Shown: piece after piece, positions 35,875 through 44,044 of the stretch
Layout: every line of letters starts with the position of its first letter
Position numbering within the stretch: the stretch's first letter is position 1
Assembly: GCA_002328835.1 (NCBI GenBank)
Contig: DCWN01000041.1
Span: forward strand, 29,661 to 93,660
Length of the DNA: 64,000 nt
Origin: Acidobacteria bacterium UBA2161
GTDB lineage: Bacteria > Acidobacteriota > Vicinamibacteria > Vicinamibacterales > UBA823
Reading direction: 5' to 3'
Position numbers and translations under genes: made by a program
Notes under the pieces: generated by a model
Database searches by the model: none
What the model was told of the DNA's origin: nothing
What the model saw: only the letters and a program-made list of their open reading frames with translations

Positions 35875-36078
35875 CAGCGGGTTTTGCTCGGCGTGGCGTT
35901 TGCGTTCTAGTCAGGCCAACCCAAACCGCGTTCGAGTTCCCAGTGTGCCAGCGGGTCGCGTGGAACTCCACAGTTCATACGATGGTTGACGCTCGGTCGA
36001 CCGGGGTCGACTGAGAGGCGTCTCCGCCCCGACGCCGACGTTGGCGTCGCCTTCGGTATCGGTATCGATCAGGGCATC

Positions 36079-36435
36079 ATGCTCGAAGCCTACGTTCCGA
36101 TTCTCATCTTCGTGTTCGTCGCGACCGGGTTCGCGATCTTCACGCTCATCTTGTCCGGCCTGTTGCACCCCGAGCGGTACAACAAGGTCAAGCTCGAGCC
36201 CTACGAATGCGGTATCGAGCCCGAGACCGATGCGCGCGATCGGTACAGCATCCGCTACTACCTGGTGGCGATGCTATTCGTGATTTTCGACGTGGAGACG
36301 GTCTTCATGTTTCCGTGGGCGGTGATCATGGATGAGCTGGCCCTGTTCGGGCTGATCGAGATGATCGTGTTTCTGTTCATCCTGATCGTCGGCTACGCCT
36401 ACGCCTGGCGCAAGGGCGCGCTCGAGTGGGCCTAG
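36079..36435 (+). CDS. nuoA: NADH-quinone oxidoreductase subunit A
   Basis: A small membrane subunit of respiratory complex I. 118 residues with three hydrophobic segments, the conserved KVKLEPYECGIEPETDARDR loop containing the quinone-channel Cys, and VIFDVETVFMFPW. ATG 36079 gives the usual short N-terminus. First gene of nuoA-C-D-H-J-K-L-M-N; nuoB, normally next, is absent from this position. Confidence 0.95.
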   Translation: MLEAYVPILIFVFVATGFAIFTLILSGLLHPERYNKVKLEPYECGIEPETDARDRYSIRYYLVAMLFVIFDVETVFMFPWAVIMDELALFGLIEMIVFLFILIVGYAYAWRKGALEWA

Positions 36436-36463
36436 GGCTCCGGCTGCGGACTCCGAGACTGTC

Positions 36464-37222
36464 ATGAGCGACGATCCCAAGCCGGTCAATCCGCCTGGAC
36501 CGCCGCCACCGTCCACACCCGAGCCGGCGGCGCCCGAGACTCCGGCAGCCGAGCCGTCCGCGCCGGCCGCCAGGCCCGAAGCTGCCGCGCCGGCGGCTCC
36601 AGCGCCACCGGCCCCGGCCAAGCCGAAGCCCGCGCCCAAGGCGCCTCCGGAAGCTCCGAAGGGGCCCACCGATCCGCCGCCGCCCGACGACGTCGCCGAG
36701 CCCGCGTTTCTGGCCGGCCTCCGCGCCGCCCACGGGGATGCCATCAAGCAGGTGAGCTACTGGGTAGGCGACTGGACGGTCATCATCGAGCCGGCCTCGG
36801 CACTGCTCGAGGTCGCCCGCGCGCTGCGCGACGCGCCCGACGCGGCCTTCGACTACTGTTCGGACGTCACCGCAACCGACTGGCCGCCGCGGGCAAAGCG
36901 CTTCGACGTCGTCTACTGCCTCTATTCCACCCGGCGGCGGCATCGGATCAGGATCAAGGTACACGCTGACGCCGACGAGGCGGTGCCGTCGGTGGCCGGC
37001 CTCTGGCCCGCGGCGAACTGGCTGGAGCGCGAAGTCTACGACATGTTCGGCGTGAACATCACCGGTCATCCGGACCGCCGCCGACTGCTGATGCCCGACG
37101 AGTGGCAAGGCCACCCGCAGCGGAAGGACTATCCGCTCGAGGGTCCGGGCGAACTCCTCATGGAGAACCCAGAAGAGTGGCTGCGACTCAGGAACCTCCG
37201 CGACGAGGCGGAGATCGAGTAG
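36464..37222 (+). CDS. nuoC: NADH-quinone oxidoreductase subunit C with Pro/Ala-rich N-terminal extension
   Basis: A peripheral-arm subunit of complex I. Residues from about 80 to 252 are a normal NuoC/30-kDa domain: DYCSDVTATDWP, LWPAANWLEREVYDMFGV and the signature GHPDRRRLLMPDEWQGHP...KDYPLEG. Residues 5-75 are a low-complexity tract of Pro, Ala, Glu and Lys that is not part of the family. No internal start gives a better N-terminus, and ATG 36464 follows nuoA closely. The tract may be a disordered docking arm. No fusion to NuoD. Confidence 0.93.
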   Translation: MSDDPKPVNPPGPPPPSTPEPAAPETPAAEPSAPAARPEAAAPAAPAPPAPAKPKPAPKAPPEAPKGPTDPPPPDDVAEPAFLAGLRAAHGDAIKQVSYWVGDWTVIIEPASALLEVARALRDAPDAAFDYCSDVTATDWPPRAKRFDVVYCLYSTRRRHRIRIKVHADADEAVPSVAGLWPAANWLEREVYDMFGVNITGHPDRRRLLMPDEWQGHPQRKDYPLEGPGELLMENPEEWLRLRNLRDEAEIE

Positions 37223-37244
37223 GGCGGCGAACGAGCAACGAGAG

Positions 37245-38393
37245 ATGCCTGGCGACGAAGTCTCTGCGATGAAGGCCGACCTGCCGAGTCCGATGTTCGA
37301 CACCACCGAAATGGTGTTGAACATGGGACCGCAGCATCCCAGTACGCACGGCGTGCTCCGGATCGTGCTCAAGCTCGACGGCGAGCGGGTCGTTGATGCC
37401 GATGTCGTCGTGGGCTACCTGCACCGCGGGATCGAGAAGCTCTCCGAGAATCGGGACTGGACGCAGATCATCCTGCTGACGGATCGGATGGACTACGTGG
37501 CCGCGGCCTCGACGAATCTCGGCTATTGCGAGACCGTCGAGAAGCTGATGTCGGTCGAGGTCCCGCGACGCGCGCGTTACATCAGGACGATCCTGAACGA
37601 GTTGCAGCGGGTCGCCAGCCACTGTCTCTGGCTCGGCACGCACGCCATGGACATCGGGGCCATGACGGTCTTTCTGTACGCCTTCCGCGAGCGCGAACTG
37701 ATTCTCGATCTGTTCGAGGAGTACTGCGGCGCGCGGCTGACCTACAACTCGATGCGGGTCGGCGGGCTGCCGCTCGACATCCCGCCCGGGTGGGACAGGA
37801 AGGTCAACGAGTTCTGCGACATCATGGACTCGAAGCTCACCGAGTACGAGACCCTGTTGACGCATAACCGGATCTGGCTCGAGCGCACGAAGGATGTCGG
37901 CGTCATCGATGGACCGGAGGCGATCGCACTCGGCCTGTGCGGCCCCACGCTGCGTGGATCCGGAGTCGGCAGGGACGTTCGGAAGGACGAGCCCTATGCG
38001 GCATACGACGAGTTCGACTTCGACGTGCCGATCGGGACCCGCGGCGACACCTACGATCGCTACCTGGTGCGGATCGAGGAGTTCCGGCAGTCGCTGCGCA
38101 TCATTCGCCAGGCGATGGACGGCCTGCCCGAGGGGCCGATCGTCGGCAAGGTGCCGAGGCTCATCAAGCCGCCGGCGGGGGAGACCTATCACGCGGTCGA
38201 GTCTCCCAAGGGTGAGATCGGGTTTTTCATCGCCAGCGACGGCCGATCGACGAATCCCTACCGATTCCGGGTCCGCGCGCCGTCGTTCTGCAACCTCCAG
38301 GGGCTGCCGCGCCTCGTTCGCGGCCATTTGGTCGCTGACGTCGTGGCCTTGATCGGGTCGATCGACATCGTCTTGGGAGAGGTGGACCGCTAG
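37245..38393 (+). CDS. nuoD: NADH-quinone oxidoreductase subunit D
   Basis: The 49-kDa quinone-site subunit. 382 residues with MGPQHPSTHGVLR (catalytic His), GYLHRGIEKLSE, DRMDYVAA and the C-terminal RAPSFCNLQGLP...LIGSIDIVLGEVDR. Length is normal. ATG 37245 precedes the conserved region by about 20 residues; ATG 37269 is an alternative. It interacts with NuoB, which is not in the window. Confidence 0.96.
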   Translation: MPGDEVSAMKADLPSPMFDTTEMVLNMGPQHPSTHGVLRIVLKLDGERVVDADVVVGYLHRGIEKLSENRDWTQIILLTDRMDYVAAASTNLGYCETVEKLMSVEVPRRARYIRTILNELQRVASHCLWLGTHAMDIGAMTVFLYAFRERELILDLFEEYCGARLTYNSMRVGGLPLDIPPGWDRKVNEFCDIMDSKLTEYETLLTHNRIWLERTKDVGVIDGPEAIALGLCGPTLRGSGVGRDVRKDEPYAAYDEFDFDVPIGTRGDTYDRYLVRIEEFRQSLRIIRQAMDGLPEGPIVGKVPRLIKPPAGETYHAVESPKGEIGFFIASDGRSTNPYRFRVRAPSFCNLQGLPRLVRGHLVADVVALIGSIDIVLGEVDR

Positions 38394-38402
38394 ATCCGAG
38401 CC

Positions 38403-39422
38403 ATGGTCGACACGATCGTCATCCCGCTCCTCAAGATCGCCATCCTGCTGAACGCGGTGCTGGTGGCCGTGAGCTATCTGGTGCTGCTCGAGCGCAAGGT
38501 GATCGCGTTCGTGCAATCGCGCCTCGGTCCGATGCGGGTCGGCCCGCATGGTGTCCTGCAGCCGATCGCCGACGCGGTGAAGCTGATGACCAAGGAGGAC
38601 ATCACGCCGGCGCGCGCCGACCGCTGGGTCTTCACGGCGGCGCCGATCATGGTGATGGTGCCGGCGCTGATCGTGTTTGCGGTCATCCCGTTCGGCCCCG
38701 AGGTCGAGTTGTTCGGCCGGTCGGTACCGCTCTACATCACCGATATCAACATCGGGCTGCTCTACATCGTGTCGGTCGCCTCGCTCGGCGTGTACGGCAT
38801 CATCCTCGGTGGGTGGGCTTCGAACTCGAAGTACCCGTTGCTCTCCAGCCTGCGCGCGTCGGCGCAGCTCATCAGCTACGAAGTCGCCGTCACGATGACG
38901 TTGGTGAGCCTGGTCTTGATGGCCGGCACGCTGAGCATGGTTGGGATCGTCGAATCGCAGCGCGATGCCGGCCTCTGGTTCGTGTTCGCCCAGCCGGTGG
39001 CCTTCGCCATCTTCTTTATCGGAGGGCTCGCCGAAACGAATCGCGCGCCGTTCGACATGCCGGAGGCCGAGCAGGAGTTGACCGGGGGCTTCCATACGGA
39101 GTACAGCGGGATGCGATTCGCGCTGTTCTTCCTCGCCGAGTACGCCAACATGATTGTCATCTCATCGGTGGCGACCACGCTGTTCCTCGGCGGCTGGCTC
39201 CGGCCGTTCCCAGGAGTCGAAGGGCTAGCATTTCTCGATCTTATTCCGGCCTGGATCTGGTTCGTCCTCAAGACGTTCGTCTTTCTCTATGTCTTCCTCT
39301 GGATCCGGGCGACGCTCCCGCGGTATCGCTACGACCAGCTGATGCGGTTGGGCTGGAAGGTGCTGATCCCGATTGCGATCGGCAACGTGATCGTCACCGG
39401 TGTGGCGAAGGTGCTGCTCTAG
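38403..39422 (+). CDS. nuoH: NADH-quinone oxidoreductase subunit H
   Basis: The membrane subunit linking quinone site and proton channels. 339 residues, eight or nine hydrophobic segments, with LERKVIAFVQSRLGPMRVGPHGVLQPIADAVKL (split here for reading: ERKVIAFVQSR then LGPMRVGPHG), the acidic E-channel loop AETNRAPFDMPEAEQELTGG region, and RATLPRYRYDQLM near the C-terminus. nuoI would usually follow but nuoJ comes next after 13 nt. Confidence 0.95.
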   Translation: MVDTIVIPLLKIAILLNAVLVAVSYLVLLERKVIAFVQSRLGPMRVGPHGVLQPIADAVKLMTKEDITPARADRWVFTAAPIMVMVPALIVFAVIPFGPEVELFGRSVPLYITDINIGLLYIVSVASLGVYGIILGGWASNSKYPLLSSLRASAQLISYEVAVTMTLVSLVLMAGTLSMVGIVESQRDAGLWFVFAQPVAFAIFFIGGLAETNRAPFDMPEAEQELTGGFHTEYSGMRFALFFLAEYANMIVISSVATTLFLGGWLRPFPGVEGLAFLDLIPAWIWFVLKTFVFLYVFLWIRATLPRYRYDQLMRLGWKVLIPIAIGNVIVTGVAKVLL

Positions 39423-39435
39423 GCGGGTCGACGAT

Positions 39436-39951
39436 ATGGCTGAAGCGTTCGTCTTCTACGGCCTGGCCGCGTTGATTCTCGGGTTCGCGGTGCTCGTCAT
39501 CAGCACCCGCAACACCGTGCACAGCGTGCTGTATCTAGTGGTGAACTTCCTGCTGGTCGCGATGCTCTACGTGATGCTCGGCGCGGAGTTTCTCGCGGCG
39601 ATCCAGGTGCTGGTCTACGCCGGCGGCATCGTCGTGCTGTACCTCTTCGTGGTCATGCTCGTGAACCTGAAGCGGCCGCCGGAGACGCATCAGGATCCGC
39701 GCCGTCAGACCCGCCTGGGCCTGGCGCTCGCCGGTGCCGTGCTGGCCGAACTGGTTGCCATCATCGTGTACAGCTCGACGGGTGAGTCGGTGCCCGCGGC
39801 GGCCCCGGCCGAGGCCGGCATGGTCGAAGGCAACGTCGAGCAGATCGGCATGCTGCTCTACACCAACTATCTGATTCCGTTCGAGGTCGCGTCGGTGCTG
39901 CTGCTCGTCGCGATGATCGGCGCCATCGTGCTGGCGAAGCGGGAGCTGTAA
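39436..39951 (+). CDS. nuoJ: NADH-quinone oxidoreductase subunit J
   Basis: A 171-residue membrane subunit with five hydrophobic segments. The family core is YLVVNFLLVAMLYVMLGAEF followed by IQVLVYAGGIVVLYLFVVML, with the pi-bulge helix that couples quinone reduction to proton movement. ATG 39436 is chosen for the canonical start; the frame upstream runs over nuoH. A hydrophilic Ala/Pro/Glu loop near residue 120 is variable in the family. Confidence 0.94.
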   Translation: MAEAFVFYGLAALILGFAVLVISTRNTVHSVLYLVVNFLLVAMLYVMLGAEFLAAIQVLVYAGGIVVLYLFVVMLVNLKRPPETHQDPRRQTRLGLALAGAVLAELVAIIVYSSTGESVPAAAPAEAGMVEGNVEQIGMLLYTNYLIPFEVASVLLLVAMIGAIVLAKREL

Positions 39952-39963
39952 GGGAACGACGCC

Positions 39964-40272
39964 GTGCTCGAGATCACCACGACGCACTACTTGGTCCTGT
40001 CGGCGGCGCTGTTCATGATCGGCGTCATCGGGGTGATGGTGCGTCGGAACATCATCATCATCTTCATGTCGATCGAGTTGATGTTGAACGCCGTGAACGT
40101 GAACCTCGTGGCGTTCTCGCAGCAATGGCAGCACGTGGTGGGCCAGGTGTTCGCCGTGTTCGTCATCGCCGTGGCCGCCGCGGAGGCGGCGGTCGGGCTT
40201 GGAATCATCCTGGCGTTCTATCGCAACAAGGAGACGGTGAACATCGACGAGATGAACGTGATGCGCTGGTAG
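39964..40272 (+). CDS. nuoK: NADH-quinone oxidoreductase subunit K
   Basis: A 102-residue, three-helix MrpC-like subunit. It carries the two conserved membrane glutamates in helix 2 (MSIELMLNAVNVN) and helix 3 (AVAAAEAAVGLGII). GTG 39964 is the start. Length and order are normal. Confidence 0.95.
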   Translation: MLEITTTHYLVLSAALFMIGVIGVMVRRNIIIIFMSIELMLNAVNVNLVAFSQQWQHVVGQVFAVFVIAVAAAEAAVGLGIILAFYRNKETVNIDEMNVMRW

Positions 40273-40301
40273 CGCCACGTCACCACGACGGTTCGACTGC
40301 T

Positions 40302-42419
40302 ATGGACGTCATCTGGCTCATTCCCATTCTGCCCGGCATCGGCGCCGCGGTGAACGGCCTGCTCGGGATCCGGTTCTTCTCGAAGGCCCAGTCCGCTGCC
40401 GTTGCCTGCGGCTCGATGGGGCTGGCCGCCGCGCTGTCGATCTACGCCTTCGTCCAGTTGCTCGGTTCGGAGAGCCGGGTGCACGACGTCGTCGTGGCCA
40501 CCTGGATTCCCGCGATCGCGCTGGAGACGGTCGACGGCATCGGCGCGTTTGCCGTGGACTGGGCGTTCCGGTTGGATCCGCTGTCGGGAATGATGATCCT
40601 GGTTGTGAGCGGCATCGGCCTACTGATCCACATCTACTCGACGTCGTACATGCACGGCGAATCGGACGCGGGCTACGCGAGGTTCTTCTGCTACCTGAAC
40701 CTGTTCTGCTTCTTCATGCTGACGCTGGTGCTCGGCGCCAACCTGCTCGTCATGTTCGTCGGGTGGGAAGGGGTTGGCCTCTGCTCGTACCTGTTGATCG
40801 GGTTCTGGTACCAGAAGCAGAGCGCATCCGACGCCGGCAAGAAGGCCTTCCTCGTCAACCGGATCGGTGACTGGGGCTTCGTCCTCGGCATCTTCCTGAT
40901 CTTCTTCACGTTCGGGACACTCGACTTCCGCGAGGTCGCGGCCGGTGCGGCGGCGATGCCGATCGAGACCGCCGAGTTCGGCGTGATCTCGCTGATCTGT
41001 CTGTTTCTGTTCGTGGGCGCGACCGGGAAGAGTGCACAGATCCCGCTGTATGTCTGGCTGCCCGACGCGATGGAGGGGCCCACGCCAGTCTCGGCACTCA
41101 TCCATGCGGCGACGATGGTCACGGCCGGTGTGTACATGGTCTGCCGTAACGCCGTCCTCTTCACGCACGCCCCGATGGTGATGACCATCGTGGCGGTCAT
41201 CGGGGGGGTGACCGCGCTGATGGCCGCCTCGATCGGCCTGACGCAGACCGACATCAAGCGGGTGCTCGCCTACTCGACCGTCTCACAGCTCGGCTACATG
41301 TTCCTGGCCACCGGCGTCGGCGCGTTCGCCGCGGGCGCTTTCCACCTGATGACTCACGCGTTCTTCAAGGCGCTGCTGTTCCTCGGGAGCGGTTCGGTCA
41401 TTCACGCGATGAACGACGAGCAGGACATGCGGCACATGGGCGGCTTGAAGACGTTCATGCCCGTGACGTTCGTCACGATGCTGGTCGGGACGCTCGCGAT
41501 TGCCGGGATTCCGCCGCTGGCGGGTTTCTTCAGCAAGGACGAGATTCTCTTCCAGACGTTCCTGCACAACCGGGTGCTCTGGATTCTGGCCGTGGCGACG
41601 GCCGGCATGACCGCCTTCTACATGTTCCGGCTGATGGCCATGACCTTCTACGGCGAGTATCGGGGCCCGGCCTGGGAGCACGGCGAGGGTCATGACGCGG
41701 GCGAAGACCACAGCGATCACGATGGCCACGGCGCCTGGCACGGGCCGCACGAGTCACCAACGGCGATGACCGGCCCGCTGATGGCGCTGGCCGTCGGCGC
41801 CATCGTGGCGGGGTTCGTCGGCATTCCGGCGGCGCTCGGCGGCGGCAACGCGATCGAGCACTTCCTCGAGCCGAGCTTCACGGTGGAGGCAACCGAGGAG
41901 GCCGGTCCCGTGGCCGAGGCCGCGGGCGAGGCGGAGGAGGTCCACGAGGTCTCGCACGCGGCCGAGCTGGGCCTGATGGCGCTGTCGATTCTCGTCGCGC
42001 TCGGCGGCATCGCGCTGGCCCACCGCCTGTACATCCGTCGGCCCGAACTGGCCGAAGCGTGGCGCGCACGGTGGGCAGGCGCGCACCGGCTGCTGCTCAA
42101 CAAGTACTACGTGGACGAGCTGTACCAGAGCACGGTCGTGCGCGGCACGATGTCGGGCGGCCGCGGGCTCTGGCGCTTCGACGGTCGGGTCGTGGACGGG
42201 GCGGTCAACGGCACCGGCTGGCTGACGCTCGCATCGTCCTGGTGCTCGCAGTTGTTCGATCGCTACGTGGTCGATGGCGCGGTGAATCTGGTCGGCTGGT
42301 CGGCGTCGGAGTCCAGCTTCAGCCTGCGGCGAATTCAGACGGGGCTGATCCAGAACTACGCGCTCGTCATGCTGCTCGGCGTGTTCGTGTTCGTGAGTAT
42401 CTATCTGTTGGTTCGATGA
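40302..42419 (+). CDS. nuoL: NADH-quinone oxidoreductase subunit L
   Basis: The largest antiporter-like proton-pumping subunit. 705 residues, about sixteen membrane helices. Conserved parts are the Glu/Lys-bearing FVGWEGVGLCSYLLIGFW, LPDAMEGPTPVSALIHAATMVTAGVY region, and HAFFKALLFLGSGSVIHAM. It then has the C-terminal lateral-helix region. Between about residues 463 and 490 is a His/Asp/Glu/Gly-rich loop (GEGHDAGEDHSDHDGHG) that is not part of the core and looks able to bind metal. ATG 40302 gives the standard N-terminus. Confidence 0.95.
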   Translation: MDVIWLIPILPGIGAAVNGLLGIRFFSKAQSAAVACGSMGLAAALSIYAFVQLLGSESRVHDVVVATWIPAIALETVDGIGAFAVDWAFRLDPLSGMMILVVSGIGLLIHIYSTSYMHGESDAGYARFFCYLNLFCFFMLTLVLGANLLVMFVGWEGVGLCSYLLIGFWYQKQSASDAGKKAFLVNRIGDWGFVLGIFLIFFTFGTLDFREVAAGAAAMPIETAEFGVISLICLFLFVGATGKSAQIPLYVWLPDAMEGPTPVSALIHAATMVTAGVYMVCRNAVLFTHAPMVMTIVAVIGGVTALMAASIGLTQTDIKRVLAYSTVSQLGYMFLATGVGAFAAGAFHLMTHAFFKALLFLGSGSVIHAMNDEQDMRHMGGLKTFMPVTFVTMLVGTLAIAGIPPLAGFFSKDEILFQTFLHNRVLWILAVATAGMTAFYMFRLMAMTFYGEYRGPAWEHGEGHDAGEDHSDHDGHGAWHGPHESPTAMTGPLMALAVGAIVAGFVGIPAALGGGNAIEHFLEPSFTVEATEEAGPVAEAAGEAEEVHEVSHAAELGLMALSILVALGGIALAHRLYIRRPELAEAWRARWAGAHRLLLNKYYVDELYQSTVVRGTMSGGRGLWRFDGRVVDGAVNGTGWLTLASSWCSQLFDRYVVDGAVNLVGWSASESSFSLRRIQTGLIQNYALVMLLGVFVFVSIYLLVR

Positions 42420-42472
42420 GGGGCGCGAACTGGCTGGCTTAACGCTGGCCGGCGTCTCCGCGTGGTCGCTTT

Positions 42473-44041
42473 ATGAGTAACGTTGCTGATTTTCCTCTGC
42501 TGTCGCTGATTCTGTTCACGCCGCTGGCCGGCGCCGTCCTCCTGCTCTTCGTGAACCGGCAGAGCGAGGATGCCATCCGGTGGATCGCGAACGTCGTGGC
42601 AGGCATCGGCTTTCTCGTCTCGCTGCCGCTTTGGTTCTGGTTCGAGCCCCAGGGCGCGCAGTGGCAGTTCGTGGAGCGTCTCGAGTGGATTCCGTCGATC
42701 GGAGCGGAGTATTCGCTTGGTGTGGACGGCTTCAGTGCGCTGCTCGTGCTGCTCACGACGATGATGGGGTCGATTGCGATCTTGTCCTCGTGGACGGCGA
42801 TCACCGAGCGCGTGAAGGAGTACTACATCTTCCTTCTGGTGCTCCAGACCGGCATGATCGGCGCCTTCGTGTCGCTCGACTTCCTGCTGTTCTTTCTCTT
42901 CTGGGAGGTCATGCTGGTGCCGATGTACTTCCTCATCGGCATCTGGGGAAGTGACCGTCGGTTGTACAGCGCGATCAAGTTCTTCCTGTATACGCTGGTT
43001 GGTAGCGTCGTGATGCTCCTCGGCATTCTCGCGATCTACTTCGAGCATCACGCGATGACGGGCATCTACAGCTTCGACGTCACGCGCTTCCATGAGCTGA
43101 CCCTGCCGGTCGGCCTGCAGTGGTGGGTGTTCCTGGCGTTCTTCCTGGGCTTCGCCGTCAAGGTCCCGATGTTCCCGTTCCACACCTGGCTGCCCGATGC
43201 GCACACCGACGCACCGACAGCCGGGTCGGTCATTCTGGCGGCCGTGCTCTTGAAGATGGGCACCTACGGCTTCATCCGGTTCAGCCTGCCGATTCTGCCG
43301 GAGGCGACGATCGAATTCGTTCCGATGGTGATCTGGCTGTCGATCATCGGCGTCATCTACGGTGCGCTCGTGGCGCTGGCGCAGCGCGACTGGAAGCGTT
43401 TGGTCGCCTACTCGTCGGTGAGCCACATGGCGATGGTGATGCTGGGGATGTTCTCGCTCAACCCGGTCGGCATCATGGGCAGCATCGTCCAGCAGATCAA
43501 CCACGGAATCTCGACGGGCGCGCTGTTCTTGATTGTCGGCATCGTCTATGAGCGGCGGCATACCCGCGAGATCTCCGAGTACGGCGGCCTGTCGAAGATC
43601 ATGCCGGTGTACGCCGTGGTCTTTCTGATCATGACGATGTCGTCGATCGGGCTGCCGACGTTGAATGGCTTCATCGGCGAGATTCTGATCCTGCAGGGCG
43701 TGTTCGTCGTGAACAAGATGTGGGCGGCCGTGGCCGCCAGCGGCATCGTCCTGGGCGCGGCCTACATGCTCTGGCTCTACCAGCGCACGATGTTCGGGAA
43801 CGTCGACAACCCGAAGAACGAGTCGTTGCCCGATCTGAACATACGTGAGCTGGCGACCTTCGTGCCGTTGATCGTGCTGGCGGTCTGGATCGGGCTCTAC
43901 CCGTCGCCGTTCCTGCGCCGCCTCGATTCGTCGGTCATGCACGTCGTCTCGCGCGTCAATGCGGCCTATGCGCCCCTAAATGCTGATGGCGGTGCAGATG
44001 CCAGCGCGCCCGTCGACGGGAGCCTGGCGGGAGGGCAGTAG
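42473..44041 (+). CDS. nuoM: NADH-quinone oxidoreductase subunit M
   Basis: Antiporter-like subunit. 522 residues, about fourteen helices, with FLLFFLFWEVMLVPMYFLIG (conserved Glu), FHTWLPDAHTDAPTAGSVILAAVLLKMG region, VAYSSVSHMAMVMLG and the lysine of the broken helix. ATG 42473 starts the family's usual N-terminus (MSNVADFPLLSLILFTPLAG). Three nucleotides separate its stop from nuoN. Confidence 0.95.
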   Translation: MSNVADFPLLSLILFTPLAGAVLLLFVNRQSEDAIRWIANVVAGIGFLVSLPLWFWFEPQGAQWQFVERLEWIPSIGAEYSLGVDGFSALLVLLTTMMGSIAILSSWTAITERVKEYYIFLLVLQTGMIGAFVSLDFLLFFLFWEVMLVPMYFLIGIWGSDRRLYSAIKFFLYTLVGSVVMLLGILAIYFEHHAMTGIYSFDVTRFHELTLPVGLQWWVFLAFFLGFAVKVPMFPFHTWLPDAHTDAPTAGSVILAAVLLKMGTYGFIRFSLPILPEATIEFVPMVIWLSIIGVIYGALVALAQRDWKRLVAYSSVSHMAMVMLGMFSLNPVGIMGSIVQQINHGISTGALFLIVGIVYERRHTREISEYGGLSKIMPVYAVVFLIMTMSSIGLPTLNGFIGEILILQGVFVVNKMWAAVAASGIVLGAAYMLWLYQRTMFGNVDNPKNESLPDLNIRELATFVPLIVLAVWIGLYPSPFLRRLDSSVMHVVSRVNAAYAPLNADGGADASAPVDGSLAGGQ

Positions 44042-44044
44042 TCG

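Larger units (their letters stand above)
35685..36078. promoter_or_regulatory. 394-bp divergent intergenic region between VWFA genes and nuo operon
   Basis: Holds two back-to-back promoters (35737-35766 minus, 35846-35874 plus) and a nuo leader of about 198 nt. The leader includes a perfect 7-bp-stem hairpin (36030-36036 with 36043-36049, 6-nt loop) and a 10-codon ORF (ATG 35982, MVDARSTGVD). No longer gene is credible here. Confidence 0.6.

Noticed and set aside
42401..43942. 513-residue minus-strand ORF over nuoM
   Set aside because: Antisense shadow; composition dominated by Arg, His, Asp and Gln with no recognisable fold.
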